Shown piece after piece: positions 29,622-37,598 of a DNA stretch of 64,000 nt. Every line of letters starts with the position of its first letter. Within the stretch, counting starts at the first letter, position 1. The notes under the pieces are model-generated. The model had not been told where the DNA came from, did no database searches, and worked only from the letters and a program-made list of their open reading frames with translations. Source of the stretch: a virus; IMG/VR virus record IMGVR_UViG_3300025949_000001, positions 51,996-115,995 of that record. One strand, 5' to 3'. The translations under genes were made by a program, and so were the position numbers.

Positions 29622-30025
29622 GGCGCCCCCGCCTCAGTCATCTGCTCCTCGACCGGTCCGGCTGGCGCTGGCCCGTTGTCCTCGGTGAGCATCTTCAGGA
29701 CCGTGGCCCGCGAGTAGACCGGGGCGGCGGTTCGGGCGATCTCGTTGCGCCCGACACCGTCCCGATCGGCGGCGGCGAGCGCGGCACGCAGCACGTCACG
29801 AGATGCAACGAATCGCTCGACGGCATCGTGCAGTGTGACCGACTCCAGGTCGATGTCGGCGGCGAGCACGAGGATCGGGTGGTCCGGGAACTGGGTGCCC
29901 ATCTGTTCGCCGATGCGCTCGATCTCGCCGTAATCCATGTCGGGCGGCACGCGCAGCAGGATCGTGTCGCCGGGATCGAGTGCGAGCCGGGACGCCTCGG
30001 CGAAACGGACCTCGACCTCAGCCAC
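29618..30025 (-). CDS. Two-domain hypothetical protein with C-terminal HTH
   Basis: 135 residues. Residues 1-60 contain LALDPGDTILLRVPPDMDYG and FPDHPILVLAADI, a small alpha/beta domain frequent in actinophage and actinobacterial unknowns. Residues 80-115 resemble an HTH (DGVGRNEIARTAAPVYSRATVLKML). It starts VAEV as does the product at 30841-31200, and overlaps the upstream gene by eight bases. Confidence 0.62.
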   Translation of the reverse strand: MAEVEVRFAEASRLALDPGDTILLRVPPDMDYGEIERIGEQMGTQFPDHPILVLAADIDLESVTLHDAVERFVASRDVLRAALAAADRDGVGRNEIARTAAPVYSRATVLKMLTEDNGPAPAGPVEEQMTEAGAP

Positions 30026-30848
30026 GGTGTGTGACGCCTTCCCCGGCCGGCGGCAACCCGAGAGACGCGAGTAGTTGATCCCGCACGCGCCGCACGCCAT
30101 CCGGGCCCGTGTGAGCCTGGCACAGCGCCCGCAGCGGCCCTGCGCGGAAGTACTCGACCCACTCGGTCTGCCACCCGCAACGCCGACACTTGCCGTAGAG
30201 GCGCTCGTTGAACTCGTCCTCGGCGATCCCGCCATAGCAGTCCGGCCGGCCGCCGCTGCCCGCGGCCACGAGCCGGATCGGCTGCTTGAAGCGTTCCCGC
30301 CGCGCGTCCTGCCCGAGCGCATGCCGGTAGGCGGCGCGCACCAGCCAGGAACGCCGGTCCAATGCGACGCGTTCGGTTCGCCACCCGCAGGCGCAGACCG
30401 CTTCGAGGTCGGCGACACAGGAGGCGTACGGGTCGGTGACGGTGATCGCGCAGTCCTTGGTCGCGTCGCCGTATTCGAGAAGTGAGACCCTCGCCATGCG
30501 GTCGAGGGCTGTGTGCGGGACGTATTCCCAGGGGATGACGCCTTGTTCGGCGAGCCCGGTCGGGACGTGCTCGAGCAGGTTCCGCTCGCCCCGGTGCGCG
30601 CTCTCGCTCCAGCCGATCCGGACGGGCCGCAGCAGGCCTAGCTGATCCGTGTAGGTGATGGTGCGCAGCTGGTAGTACACGACATCATCGGTGACCGTGA
30701 CTGCCTTCTCTGGGTCGAACGCGGCGATGCTGAACGGCTGGGGTATGACGATCGCGTAGGAGTACTTGCACTCTTGCGGGATCGCGCGGGAGTGCCCAGC
30801 CATGGGGCCGTCGATCAGGATCGTGTCGCTGTTGACCGGCTCAGTCAT
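30018..30848 (-). CDS. Hypothetical protein with C-terminal zinc ribbon
   Basis: 276 residues, the largest product of this operon. The N-terminal half is beta-rich (ILIDGPMAGHSRAIPQECKY); the second half has CACGWRTERVALDRRSWLVRAAYRHAL and CRRCGWQTEWVEYF, two CxCGW/CxxCGW groups that could form a split zinc site. A GHS near residue 18 with later Asp and His is reminiscent of hydrolases but no full motif is present. Overlaps both neighbours. Confidence 0.63.
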   Translation of the reverse strand: MTEPVNSDTILIDGPMAGHSRAIPQECKYSYAIVIPQPFSIAAFDPEKAVTVTDDVVYYQLRTITYTDQLGLLRPVRIGWSESAHRGERNLLEHVPTGLAEQGVIPWEYVPHTALDRMARVSLLEYGDATKDCAITVTDPYASCVADLEAVCACGWRTERVALDRRSWLVRAAYRHALGQDARRERFKQPIRLVAAGSGGRPDCYGGIAEDEFNERLYGKCRRCGWQTEWVEYFRAGPLRALCQAHTGPDGVRRVRDQLLASLGLPPAGEGVTHRG

Positions 30849-31200
30849 CGGTGAGACACTCCCATCCCGCCGCGCGCAGCAGTTCGGCCGGATTGCCCCG
30901 CGCGGAGTTCCATGGCAGCCACATCAGCCGCCCGTCATCGCCCACCGGATCGGCGCGGGTGGCTGAGTCGAAGATCATCTGGACAACCTCGACCGCGACC
31001 GCGCCGTCCGGGCGCCACCAGCGACGTTTCACCGGCACGAGCGGGCCGTCATGTTCACCCCACAGTTGCACGTCGTCGCCGACGCCTGGTAGGTGCGCGG
31101 TGTCGATGGCGCGCTGCCACCAGGTGTCGTTGAGCGGCGCACCACCGACGCGTACGCCGGAGTGGTCGAGAACGCGCAGGCGCAGGATGACCTCAGCCAC
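30841..31200 (-). CDS. Hypothetical protein
   Basis: 119 residues: VAEVILRLRVLDHSGVRVGG, then DGPLVPVKRRWWRPDG and a C-terminal LLRAAGWE. Predicted mostly beta. GTG 31200 overlaps the upstream stop. Shares only its opening VAEV with the product at 29618-30025. No family recognised. Confidence 0.6.
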   Translation of the reverse strand: MAEVILRLRVLDHSGVRVGGAPLNDTWWQRAIDTAHLPGVGDDVQLWGEHDGPLVPVKRRWWRPDGAVAVEVVQMIFDSATRADPVGDDGRLMWLPWNSARGNPAELLRAAGWECLTDD

Positions 31201-31546
31201 GGTACGTGATCCTCCCACCGTCGATGGTCGCGTCACCGATGGCCCCGAACTCGCGGGCGCACCAGGGCTGCTCGCGTCGGCGCGCCGCAGCCTCGTCGAG
31301 CAGCCGCTCCATTGCCTGCACCGAGGTGAGCCACGGGCCGCGCTGTTCGTGGCGCTGCTCACACCCGTCGCCGTGTTCGTGGATCTCGTAGCGGCCCGCT
31401 GCGGCCGTGGAACACGGGTGGCAGCAGTAGGCGACGCCGGTTTTCACCTGCCGGAAGCAGTCGGGCTTGTCGCACTTGTGCAGGCCGCTGTACGCGCCGT
31501 CTTCGGTGAGCATGGCCACGTACCTATCTGACTGGGTACCGTTCAT
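31193..31546 (-). CDS. Small Cys/His-rich protein
   Basis: 117 residues with HKCDKPDCFRQVKTGVAYCC...C and HEHGDGCEQRHEQRG, enough ligands for one or two zinc ions, and a helical end. ATG 31546 overlaps the upstream stop (ATGA); an internal ATG at 31507 is a shorter option. Confidence 0.6.
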   Translation of the reverse strand: MNGTQSDRYVAMLTEDGAYSGLHKCDKPDCFRQVKTGVAYCCHPCSTAAAGRYEIHEHGDGCEQRHEQRGPWLTSVQAMERLLDEAAARRREQPWCAREFGAIGDATIDGGRITYRG

Positions 31547-32058
31547 AGCCGCTTGACCCACTGGCGGCCATTGGCCTCCCAGGCTGCAGTGAACTGGTGC
31601 ACGTCCGGGGGTGCGTCGCCGCGGCGTTGCGCCGCCTGACAGAACTCCATGAACGCAACCGCGAGACGCGTCTCGTCATCGACTTCAACTGGCTCTTGCG
31701 TCCGGCTGCGGAACCTGGGATCGGCCGGTGCAGCGAACACGATGCGGGTCGCTCCGCCGTGCCCGTTGATCGCGGCCACGTCCTCGATGCTGTTCCAATT
31801 CACCGTCGAGGGCCGCTGCCCGCGCCAGCGGACCGTGACGGTGCCGTCCGGCCACAGCACGCCGTCGGCGACTCGGCCTGTGCCGGAAATCCCGGACACA
31901 TCAGTGTCGCGTTCGAGGGCGAACAGTCGCGGCGCGGGGATTTCGGGCCACGCGCTGTAGAGCAGGTCGTACGCCTCGAACCCGTCCTTGGCTTTGCCTG
32001 CGGCGTCCCAGCGTTCCTGTGGGGTGGGCTGCGTCATGTCGTCCATCGTGACACTCAT
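31543..32058 (-). CDS. Hypothetical protein, first of the 28-32 kb operon
   Basis: 171 residues, acidic, with GVLWPDGTVTVRWRGQRPSTVNWNSIEDV (a beta-hairpin-rich part common in actinobacterial unknowns) and a helical end. The 58-bp gap to the divergent gene at 32117 must hold both promoters; no convincing -35/-10 pair is seen. Confidence 0.62.
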   Translation of the reverse strand: MSVTMDDMTQPTPQERWDAAGKAKDGFEAYDLLYSAWPEIPAPRLFALERDTDVSGISGTGRVADGVLWPDGTVTVRWRGQRPSTVNWNSIEDVAAINGHGGATRIVFAAPADPRFRSRTQEPVEVDDETRLAVAFMEFCQAAQRRGDAPPDVHQFTAAWEANGRQWVKRL

Positions 32059-32116
32059 TCGCCCCGCCCACCGCGCGGTACCGTGATCCCATCAACCGCC
32101 CAGCCCGGGAGCAGTC

Positions 32117-32710
32117 ATGCCGCGCGCCGCCGACACGAAAACCGACCCCGCTGCGGCGAAGACCGCCCAGGCCAAGTGCGACATGGCCGCCGTCACCCAC
32201 GCCGAGGCCGTCCTGCGCCTACCCGGAACTCCGTACGTCGTGCTCTCCTTCGACGGCCCCGTCGAGCCCGAGCGACTCGCCCAAGCCGCCGACCGGCTCG
32301 CGCGCCGCGACAAGGTGCCCGTCATCCTCGGCGGCGACGGCCTCAGGGTCAGCGAAATGATCGAGGAAGACGCGCTCGAGACCGTCGAGAAGACCCAAGA
32401 GCGGCAAGCGCAATGGGGTGAAGCCTTCGGCGCCGCACTCCAGGCGGTCGACACCTTCACCGCCGATGAACAGGCCGAACGCGCCGACGAGGACGGGGGC
32501 GTTGACGAAGACGAACCCGAACCGCAGCCCGCCGAGATCATCCTCGCGTACCTGCGCGAACACGGACCCGGCTCACCACAGGACATCGCCGCCGCCACCG
32601 GCCTGCCGCGGCGCACCACCACCGTGGAACTGGTGCGCATGACCAACGCGGGCACCGTGCACAAAAACGGACTGGCCTACGCCGTCAGTGCAGCCTCAGC
32701 AGAAGCGTGA
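32117..32710 (+). CDS. Hypothetical protein with C-terminal winged helix
   Basis: 197 residues. N-terminal part alpha/beta (VLRLPGTPYVVLSFDGPVEPERLAQ), an acidic linker (ERADEDGGVDEDEPEPQ), then a winged helix (IILAYLREHGPGSPQDIAAATGLPRRTTTVELVRMTNAGTVHK). Likely DNA-binding. ATG 32117 has GGGAGC. Its end overlaps, tail to tail, the coiled-coil membrane gene by 26 bp. Confidence 0.63.
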   Translation: MPRAADTKTDPAAAKTAQAKCDMAAVTHAEAVLRLPGTPYVVLSFDGPVEPERLAQAADRLARRDKVPVILGGDGLRVSEMIEEDALETVEKTQERQAQWGEAFGAALQAVDTFTADEQAERADEDGGVDEDEPEPQPAEIILAYLREHGPGSPQDIAAATGLPRRTTTVELVRMTNAGTVHKNGLAYAVSAASAEA

Positions 32711-33179
32711 CGATCACACCCAGCGTCGCGACCGCGCCCACCAGAATCACCCACCCCGCGTTCAACCCGCTGCTACGCCCCTGGCTCGTATCCATCCGGG
32801 TCGTCAGCGCCGCGAGCTGAGTCGCGACCACCTCCACCCGATCCGACACCGCCTTGATCTGCAGCAGGCCTTCGACCTTCGTCATAAACGTCAGAACCTG
32901 ATCGTTCAACTGCCCCCGGAACTCGTTCACCGCCGCGAACCTCTCGCCCGACGCGACCTCCGCCTTCGCCACGGCCTTCTCCTGCGCCGCCAACGCCGCG
33001 GCGATCGCCTCCTTCTGCGCGGCGAACGCGGCGCTCACCGCGATCTGCTGGTCCGCGAAACGCTGCCCCGTCAGTTTCTCCGCCGCCGCCAGGGAGATCG
33101 CGGCGACGTTCGCGGCGTGCTGGATCGCGGCGTCGGTGTAGACGCGCAGGATGTCGATCTCGCGCTGCGGCTGAGGCAT
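32685..33179 (-). CDS. Coiled-coil protein with C-terminal membrane anchor
   Basis: 164 residues: long Ala/Glu/Lys-rich coiled coil (about 10-125) and a single C-terminal hydrophobic segment NAGWVILVGAVATLGVIVTLLLRL. Same plan as the protein at 34801-35139. In phage lysis regions such proteins are often holin or spanin-like accessory factors, which is plausible here next to the lysis cassette. Confidence 0.63.
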   Translation of the reverse strand: MPQPQREIDILRVYTDAAIQHAANVAAISLAAAEKLTGQRFADQQIAVSAAFAAQKEAIAAALAAQEKAVAKAEVASGERFAAVNEFRGQLNDQVLTFMTKVEGLLQIKAVSDRVEVVATQLAALTTRMDTSQGRSSGLNAGWVILVGAVATLGVIVTLLLRLH

Positions 33180-33193
33180 GGCGCTCCCTGCGT

Positions 33194-33403
33194 CTAGGGC
33201 GTGCGGCGCGGCAGCGGCACGAGCTGCAGCGGCCACAGTGCGGAGCGCGGCGCGGGGGCGGGGGATGGTGCGCTGGGGCGGTTGTAGCCGTGGGCGTCGA
33301 GACGGCGGGCGGATTCACGAGTCCCCGCATGGCGGTGAGCGTGACGGGGGTGACGGAGCTTACCTGTCTTGAGCAGCACGAACGGCACCTCGGCACGCGC
33401 CAA
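33194..33403 (-). CDS. Possible small basic protein
   Basis: 69 residues from TTG 33403 (or GTG 33388), His/Arg/Pro-rich, no family and no clear ribosome site. It fills most of the 262-bp gap before the HNH gene; it could be spurious. Confidence 0.28.
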   Translation of the reverse strand: MARAEVPFVLLKTGKLRHPRHAHRHAGTRESARRLDAHGYNRPSAPSPAPAPRSALWPLQLVPLPRRTP

Positions 33404-33441
33404 CCGGATAGAATGGAGCCTACTGGACTGAAGGGGTCTGA

Positions 33442-33936
33442 ATGGCTGCTATAGGGGGCGCTTACACGCCCATCAGCACCGAACGGCGCTTCGCCCTCAA
33501 GGTGGACAAGACGGGCGAAGGTGGCTGTTGGAACTGGACAGGGAAGATCAATGAGGGCGGATACGGGATCTTCACGATCAAGCACCACACCTTGCGCGCC
33601 CATCGAATCGCCTGGGAGTGGCATCATGCACTGCCGATTCCCGAGGGGCAGATCATCCGCCACATGTGCGATAACAGGCGCTGCGTGAACCCGTCCCACC
33701 TGGTTGCCGGGACGTATTCCGACAACAACGCCGACGCCGTGCGTCGGCAGCGCGCCGCGACGCTGGTTGGCGAGAAGGTGCCGTCGGCCAAACTGACCGT
33801 AGACAAAGTGCAGTGGGCTCGCCAGCAGTTCGATTCTGGGACGATGAGCAAGACGGCAATCGCCCGTGAACTCGATGTCGCACCAACGACGATCGATGCC
33901 GTCGTGTTGCGCAAGAGTTGGAAGCACGTCAAATAA
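33442..33936 (+). CDS. HNH homing endonuclease with C-terminal HTH
   Basis: 164 residues. [43 protein letters not shown] supply the HNH_3 motif (His-Asn-His with structural Cys pair). A C-terminal HTH ([19 protein letters not shown]) would give site specificity. Codon use is less GC-rich than the neighbours. It stands alone on the plus strand among minus-strand lysis genes, with its own TAGAAT -10 at 33409-33414 and GGGG before ATG 33442. Free-standing enzymes of this type spread their own gene between related phages. Confidence 0.86.
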   Translation: MAAIGGAYTPISTERRFALKVDKTGEGGCWNWTGKINEGGYGIFTIKHHTLRAHRIAWEWHHALPIPEGQIIRHMCDNRRCVNPSHLVAGTYSDNNADAVRRQRAATLVGEKVPSAKLTVDKVQWARQQFDSGTMSKTAIARELDVAPTTIDAVVLRKSWKHVK

Positions 33937-33940
33937 CACG

Positions 33941-34798
33941 TCACATGCCTCGCCGATAGAACGGCACCCCGAACAGCAAGTCAACCCATCGTTTAGGAGT
34001 GGGCTTCGGGGTGCCGTTCTTCACCATTGGAGCCGACGCTGTCGCCGAGGATGCCGCAGGAACGCTCGGGGCAAGCGGGGAAGTCCCGGCCGATGGTATC
34101 GCTGATGACGTTAGTGTCTGCGATGGGGAAGCGGAGGCTGACGCAGATGCCGTGGATGTCGGCGGGCAGGTGTAATGAGGCGCCGGCGTCCCGTTGTCGG
34201 GTACGCACTCATACGTCACACCATTAACCTCGAAGGCCCAGCCCGCGGGGGGGCTGCCGGGGGCGCCATCTACACCTGGATTCCCCTGTTTTCCGTCTTG
34301 TCCATTTTCTCCCGGGCTACCGGGTGGACCGCTGGGCGCGGGGTGCGCGGCCATGTACGCGGCCACCGAAGCGTCGATCTGCGCCGCCGTCGCATCTCTG
34401 CCCGGCGCGGGCGGGTGCGCCGACAGATAACTCGCGACATCGGCCTCGACCTGCGCGGCGGAAACCCTCCCGGTTGGCGGGTTCGCGGCCAGGTACCCGT
34501 CGACCGCGAGCTGCACCTGCGCGTCCGACGGCCCCGGACCCCGAACACCCTGAGGGCCCGCGACACCCGAGACCACGGCTGCCGGCGGCGGCACGTTCGG
34601 CGTGGCGCCCAGCGAGATGATCTGCGCCCTGGCGGAAGCAACCGCCGCGGCGAGACCCTCCACCGCCGCGCCCTGCGCGTCGATCTTGCGGCCGTCCGCT
34701 TTCTGCCCCAGCAGCAGGAACACCACCAGGCCGAGGCCCAGCACGCCGCACAGCAGCCACGCGACGGGCCACCAGCGCGGCGAGAACCGGCCCTGCAT
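33941..34798 (-). CDS. Membrane protein with collagen-like Gly-X-Y region
   Basis: 285 residues. N-terminal membrane span (WWPVAWLLCGVLGLGLVVFLLL), a coiled-coil segment, repeated helices DAQVQLAVDGYLAANP / AAQVEADVASYLSAHP / AAQIDASVAAYMAAHP, then a short collagen-like run GPPGSPGENGQDGKQGNPGVDG and a Ser/Thr/Pro-rich tail. Proteins of this plan sit in actinophage lysis regions. A trimeric membrane-anchored stalk is suggested. The 3' end contains a 16-bp inverted repeat (33958-34020). Confidence 0.75.
   Translation of the reverse strand: MQGRFSPRWWPVAWLLCGVLGLGLVVFLLLGQKADGRKIDAQGAAVEGLAAAVASARAQIISLGATPNVPPPAAVVSGVAGPQGVRGPGPSDAQVQLAVDGYLAANPPTGRVSAAQVEADVASYLSAHPPAPGRDATAAQIDASVAAYMAAHPAPSGPPGSPGENGQDGKQGNPGVDGAPGSPPAGWAFEVNGVTYECVPDNGTPAPHYTCPPTSTASASASASPSQTLTSSAIPSAGTSPLAPSVPAASSATASAPMVKNGTPKPTPKRWVDLLFGVPFYRRGM
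33958..34020. repeat. 16-bp perfect inverted repeat inside a gene 3' end
   Basis: AGAACGGCACCCCGAA (33958-33973) is exactly complementary to 34005-34020, 31-base spacer. It is within the last codons of the collagen-like gene and 22 bp past the HNH stop, so it could end both convergent transcripts. The plus-strand side is followed by TTCACC only. Confidence 0.8.
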
Positions 34799-34800
34799 CG

Positions 34801-35139
34801 TCAATGACCTCCCTGATGGACGGCGGTGTACCAGGCGGCGGCGAGCACCGCCAGGATGCTCGCGATCCCCAGCACCCGCTGCCAGGTGATCTCGGAGCGC
34901 TGGCTGACGGACTTCTTCACGTCCGCGAGCGCCGCCATGACGATCTGGTGGCGTTCCTCGCAGTGCGCGTCCACCTCCGCGATGTCTTTCGCCAGGTGGC
35001 TGTTCTCCCGCGTCCACGAGTCGACGGACACGGTGGACTGGGCGAGGGTGTTCACGCGGGTGTCGATCGCGGACTGGTCTCTGCGCACGTCCTCGAATTT
35101 GCCGAGGATCTCGCGGTTGGTAAGGGGTTCGTCGGCCAT
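34801..35139 (-). CDS. Small protein with C-terminal membrane segment (lysis accessory candidate)
   Basis: 112 residues: charged helical part (REILGKFEDVRRDQSAIDTRV...) and one C-terminal span (VLGIASILAVLAAAWYTAVH). Resembles the coiled-coil/one-span proteins that accompany holins in actinophages (DUF2746-like layout). ATG 35139 has AGAAGGG. Two bases separate it from the collagen-like gene. Confidence 0.65.
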   Translation of the reverse strand: MADEPLTNREILGKFEDVRRDQSAIDTRVNTLAQSTVSVDSWTRENSHLAKDIAEVDAHCEERHQIVMAALADVKKSVSQRSEITWQRVLGIASILAVLAAAWYTAVHQGGH

Positions 35140-35189
35140 GGTGCGGCCCTTCTGGTCGACCGGGGTCTGGGGCCGACGTGCGCGGGGTG

Positions 35190-35486
35190 TTACGTGTCGG
35201 TGCGGGCGGGCGCGGCGAGCGCGTCCTCGTGCTCGTTCACGACGCGCCGCACGACGGGCACGGGCATCGTCTTTTGCAACTGCCGGTACGCGGATTCGGT
35301 GACGCCGGCCAGCAGCGACCACAGGCCGGACCAGCCGGTGATGTGCCCGCCGGTGGCCAGCAGCTGCGCGCCGAGGGTGTACGCGAACACGCGCCCCAGG
35401 CGCCAGGCCTGCGCGGGCCAGTGGTGGTGCGCGGCTTCGAGCGCCAGGTCCGCGCGCAGCGAACGGAACACCGAGCCGACCGTCAC
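35190..35486 (-). CDS. Probable holin or holin-associated protein
   Basis: 98 residues with hydrophobic segments LGRVFAYTLGAQLLATGG and WSGLWSLLAGVTESAY and a charged tail, starting right behind the endolysin gene (GTG 35486 overlaps its TGA). Position and size suit an actinophage holin, which would let the endolysin reach the wall. The sequence does not match a named holin family. Confidence 0.55.
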   Translation of the reverse strand: MTVGSVFRSLRADLALEAAHHHWPAQAWRLGRVFAYTLGAQLLATGGHITGWSGLWSLLAGVTESAYRQLQKTMPVPVVRRVVNEHEDALAAPARTDT

Positions 35487-36298
35487 GCCAGCACGTCCGC
35501 CCCGACGATCCCGGAGCCGGACTCCAGCAGCAGGGAGACCTTGTTGATCTGCGGCGGCAGCGGGATCTTCAAGGCTCCGGCGACGCGGCCCGCCGGGTGC
35601 GTGGCGACTGCCCATCCGGTTTTGATGTCGAACAGCGCGACACGCACCACGGCGTCGGCGAAGTCGCTGGCGAGCAGCAGTGTTGCGGTCTGCATGGTGA
35701 CCGCGCCGGGGTTGGTGAACACCACGGGCTTGTTGGGCTGCAGGTCGACGTGCATGTCGTTCTCCCGGTGGGCTGTGGCGGTGTGGGTCGGGGTGGATTT
35801 GGCTGCGACGATCTGGGTCGCGCGGTTCACGATCGCCTGGCGCTGGGTCAGGATCGGCGCCCCGGGGCAGTCGTAGTGGCCGCCGCCCGCCGCGCCCAGC
35901 AGTCCGTGCCCGATGACGCCCTCGCCGCGCGGGTCGTCGGTGACTTGCAGCTTGGTGCCGTGCACGCCATGGACCCAGGCGAGGATCTGCGCGGCGTTCT
36001 CTATCTGTGAGGCGGTCAGGCTGTCGCCTGAGTGGCCTTCGTTCTCGATCGAGATGCCCACCCCGTTGTAGGCGGCTTCGGCCCACGCCACTTGGCTGGT
36101 GTCGACCCACTGGTCGGGTTTGCCGGTTTTGGGGTTGCCGAAGTGCGCTGAGACCTGCGCGGCGGGGTTGTGGATCCAGGCGTCGCTGCCCGCCTCGCTG
36201 CCGTCCTGGATGTGGATGACGAAGAGGCGGTACTCGGTCATGGCGCCGCCCACGTTGGGTACGGGTCCGCGCCAAGTGGCGCCGGGGTATCTGCTCAT
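35483..36298 (-). CDS. Endolysin: N-acetylmuramoyl-L-alanine amidase
   Basis: 271 residues. Amidase_2/PGRP domain at about 10-165: FVIHIQDG with the zinc His, a middle GVGISIENEGHSG, and GHGLLGAAGGGHYDCPG with the second His and the Cys/Asp zinc ligands. It cleaves the bond between muramic acid and the stem peptide. The C-terminal 90 residues are beta-rich and probably bind the cell wall. ATG 36298 gives the start SRYPGATWRG, typical for actinophage amidases. No signal peptide, so release depends on a holin. Confidence 0.9.
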   Translation of the reverse strand: MSRYPGATWRGPVPNVGGAMTEYRLFVIHIQDGSEAGSDAWIHNPAAQVSAHFGNPKTGKPDQWVDTSQVAWAEAAYNGVGISIENEGHSGDSLTASQIENAAQILAWVHGVHGTKLQVTDDPRGEGVIGHGLLGAAGGGHYDCPGAPILTQRQAIVNRATQIVAAKSTPTHTATAHRENDMHVDLQPNKPVVFTNPGAVTMQTATLLLASDFADAVVRVALFDIKTGWAVATHPAGRVAGALKIPLPPQINKVSLLLESGSGIVGADVLA

Positions 36299-36368
36299 GC
36301 GGGTCGGCCTGCTTTCTACGCGAAGGGCCACCACCGGATGTCGGCAGTGGCCCGTTTGCGCTCGGTCG

Positions 36369-36599
36369 TTAGCCGCGCGCTTGGCTGGTCGTGGTTGGCG
36401 TTCCCCGCGTGATGTGGTGGATTACCCCGGACTGCACCTTGAGCCCCCAGCCGCCAGATACGTCCCAGAAGTAGGTCCAGCCGTCGATTTCCTCCGTGCC
36501 GGTCGCTGTGACCACTTCGGGGGTCTTGTCGGTAGTGAATGTGACCTCGTACCGGAATTCCTCGGCACGACCGCCTTTGACGTTCAGGCTGTCACGCAT
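36369..36599 (-). CDS. Small hypothetical protein
   Basis: 76 residues, beta-rich (EEFRYEVTFTTDKTPEVVTATGTEEIDGWTYFWD) with a Trp-rich end. ATG 36599 follows AAGGCGG; ATG 36626 is an alternative. No family recognised. Confidence 0.52.
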   Translation of the reverse strand: MRDSLNVKGGRAEEFRYEVTFTTDKTPEVVTATGTEEIDGWTYFWDVSGGWGLKVQSGVIHHITRGTPTTTSQARG

Positions 36600-36609
36600 G
36601 CTGGCCGCC

Positions 36610-36780
36610 TTACGTAATCGCGACATGGGAGACACTGAGCGCGAACGCCAGGGCGAACGCGGTGAGGCCGGCCGCGACGAACACGGCCCAGTACGTCTGG
36701 TGCGCTCGGGGCGTCTGGAGCGCTGCGGCCACGAACGCGACGGCGAACAACACGACGGCGGCCCACGCGGCGATCTTCAT
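36610..36780 (-). CDS. Small two-span membrane protein, holin candidate
   Basis: 56 residues made of two hydrophobic helices (about 4-21 and 31-52) joined by QTPRAHQTYW, no charge in the spans: a class-II-holin-like layout. ATG 36780 lies two bases after the upstream stop; stop TAA at 36612-36610. It lies two genes before the endolysin, so it competes with the 35190-35486 product for the holin role. Confidence 0.55.
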   Translation of the reverse strand: MKIAAWAAVVLFAVAFVAAALQTPRAHQTYWAVFVAAGLTAFALAFALSVSHVAIT

Positions 36781-36781
36781 G

Positions 36782-37264
36782 TCAGGCGGCGGGCGTGTTC
36801 GGGGCCGCGGAGTCGCTCAGTGCGACCGACGCCGGGGTGTTGTCCACGATCGTGACCGTGTCCTCGGCCGCGATGCCGTTGCTGGTGGTCACCGTCACGG
36901 TCACGTCCCCGGCCGGCGCGTTCTCCAGGGTCGCCCACAGCGGGTTGGACGGGTCGGCGGTGACGGTGCCTGCGCTCGCGGACCACGTCACCTCGTCGGT
37001 GATCTGTACCTGCTCGGCGTTCTCGACGACGGCGGCGAAGTAGACGGGGACGCTGAGTGGGTAGCTGCTCATGGGCGGGCCTTCCGGGTATGTGCTGGCG
37101 GTCAGGGTGATGTGCGTCGGTTCGCTGCCGCACCGGTGCTCGCAGCAGCGGTCCCGGATCTTGTGTTCGAGGCGCTCGAAGTGGCGGCGCAGTTCGGTTT
37201 GCACATCCCCGGCCAGGTCGAGCAATGCGCGGATCTTGGCGAGCTCCCGCCGGACCGCGCTCAC
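36782..37264 (-). CDS. Protein with coiled-coil start and bacterial Ig-like domain
   Basis: 160 residues: helical N-terminus (ELAKIRALLDLAGDVQTELR), CCEHRC, then a beta-sandwich with PVYFAAVVENAEQVQITDEVTWSAS and DVTVTVTTSNGIAAEDTVTIVD, the look of a Big-type Ig domain. GTG 37264 overlaps the upstream stop. Ig-like domains on phage proteins usually bind carbohydrate. An internal ATG at 37072 with GGAAGG could start the Ig part alone. Confidence 0.6.
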   Translation of the reverse strand: MSAVRRELAKIRALLDLAGDVQTELRRHFERLEHKIRDRCCEHRCGSEPTHITLTASTYPEGPPMSSYPLSVPVYFAAVVENAEQVQITDEVTWSASAGTVTADPSNPLWATLENAPAGDVTVTVTTSNGIAAEDTVTIVDNTPASVALSDSAAPNTPAA

Positions 37265-37521
37265 TTCGCGGGCGCTGCCGGGGCGCTGCCGGTGGCGCCG
37301 GAGACGATCGCGCCCGCATCGCGCCCGGCTTCGGTCAGCAGCGCCTTGCCGTCGGCGACCGCCTCGGAGCCCAGCTTCTCGGCGTCGGCGATGGCCTGTG
37401 TCTTGATCTGGTCCAGTTTGCCCGCGACGGTTTGGGCCTGCGCCGTGACGTTGGGATCGGTGTGCGTGAGCAGCTTCTCGATCTCGGCGATGGCCTCGTC
37501 CACGAGGGTCTTGAGCGACAT
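37261..37521 (-). CDS. Small coiled-coil protein
   Basis: 86 residues, helical with Ala/Lys/Glu heptads (EAIAEIEKLLTHTDPNVTAQ). ATG 37521 has GGGAG. First gene of the lysis cassette, divergent from 37599. No family recognised. Confidence 0.6.
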   Translation of the reverse strand: MSLKTLVDEAIAEIEKLLTHTDPNVTAQAQTVAGKLDQIKTQAIADAEKLGSEAVADGKALLTEAGRDAGAIVSGATGSAPAAPAK

Positions 37522-37598
37522 GCGCACTCCCGATTAGTGAGGCGTTGTGACTATGTACGGATGGTACCTTAAGCGGTGGTCACGGCAGAGGGGTACGC

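Noticed and set aside
34270-34640. Repeats in the collagen-like gene as a CRISPR array
   Set aside because: The repeats are codon-level, imperfect and continuous with the protein frame; no constant direct repeats with spacers occur anywhere in the window.
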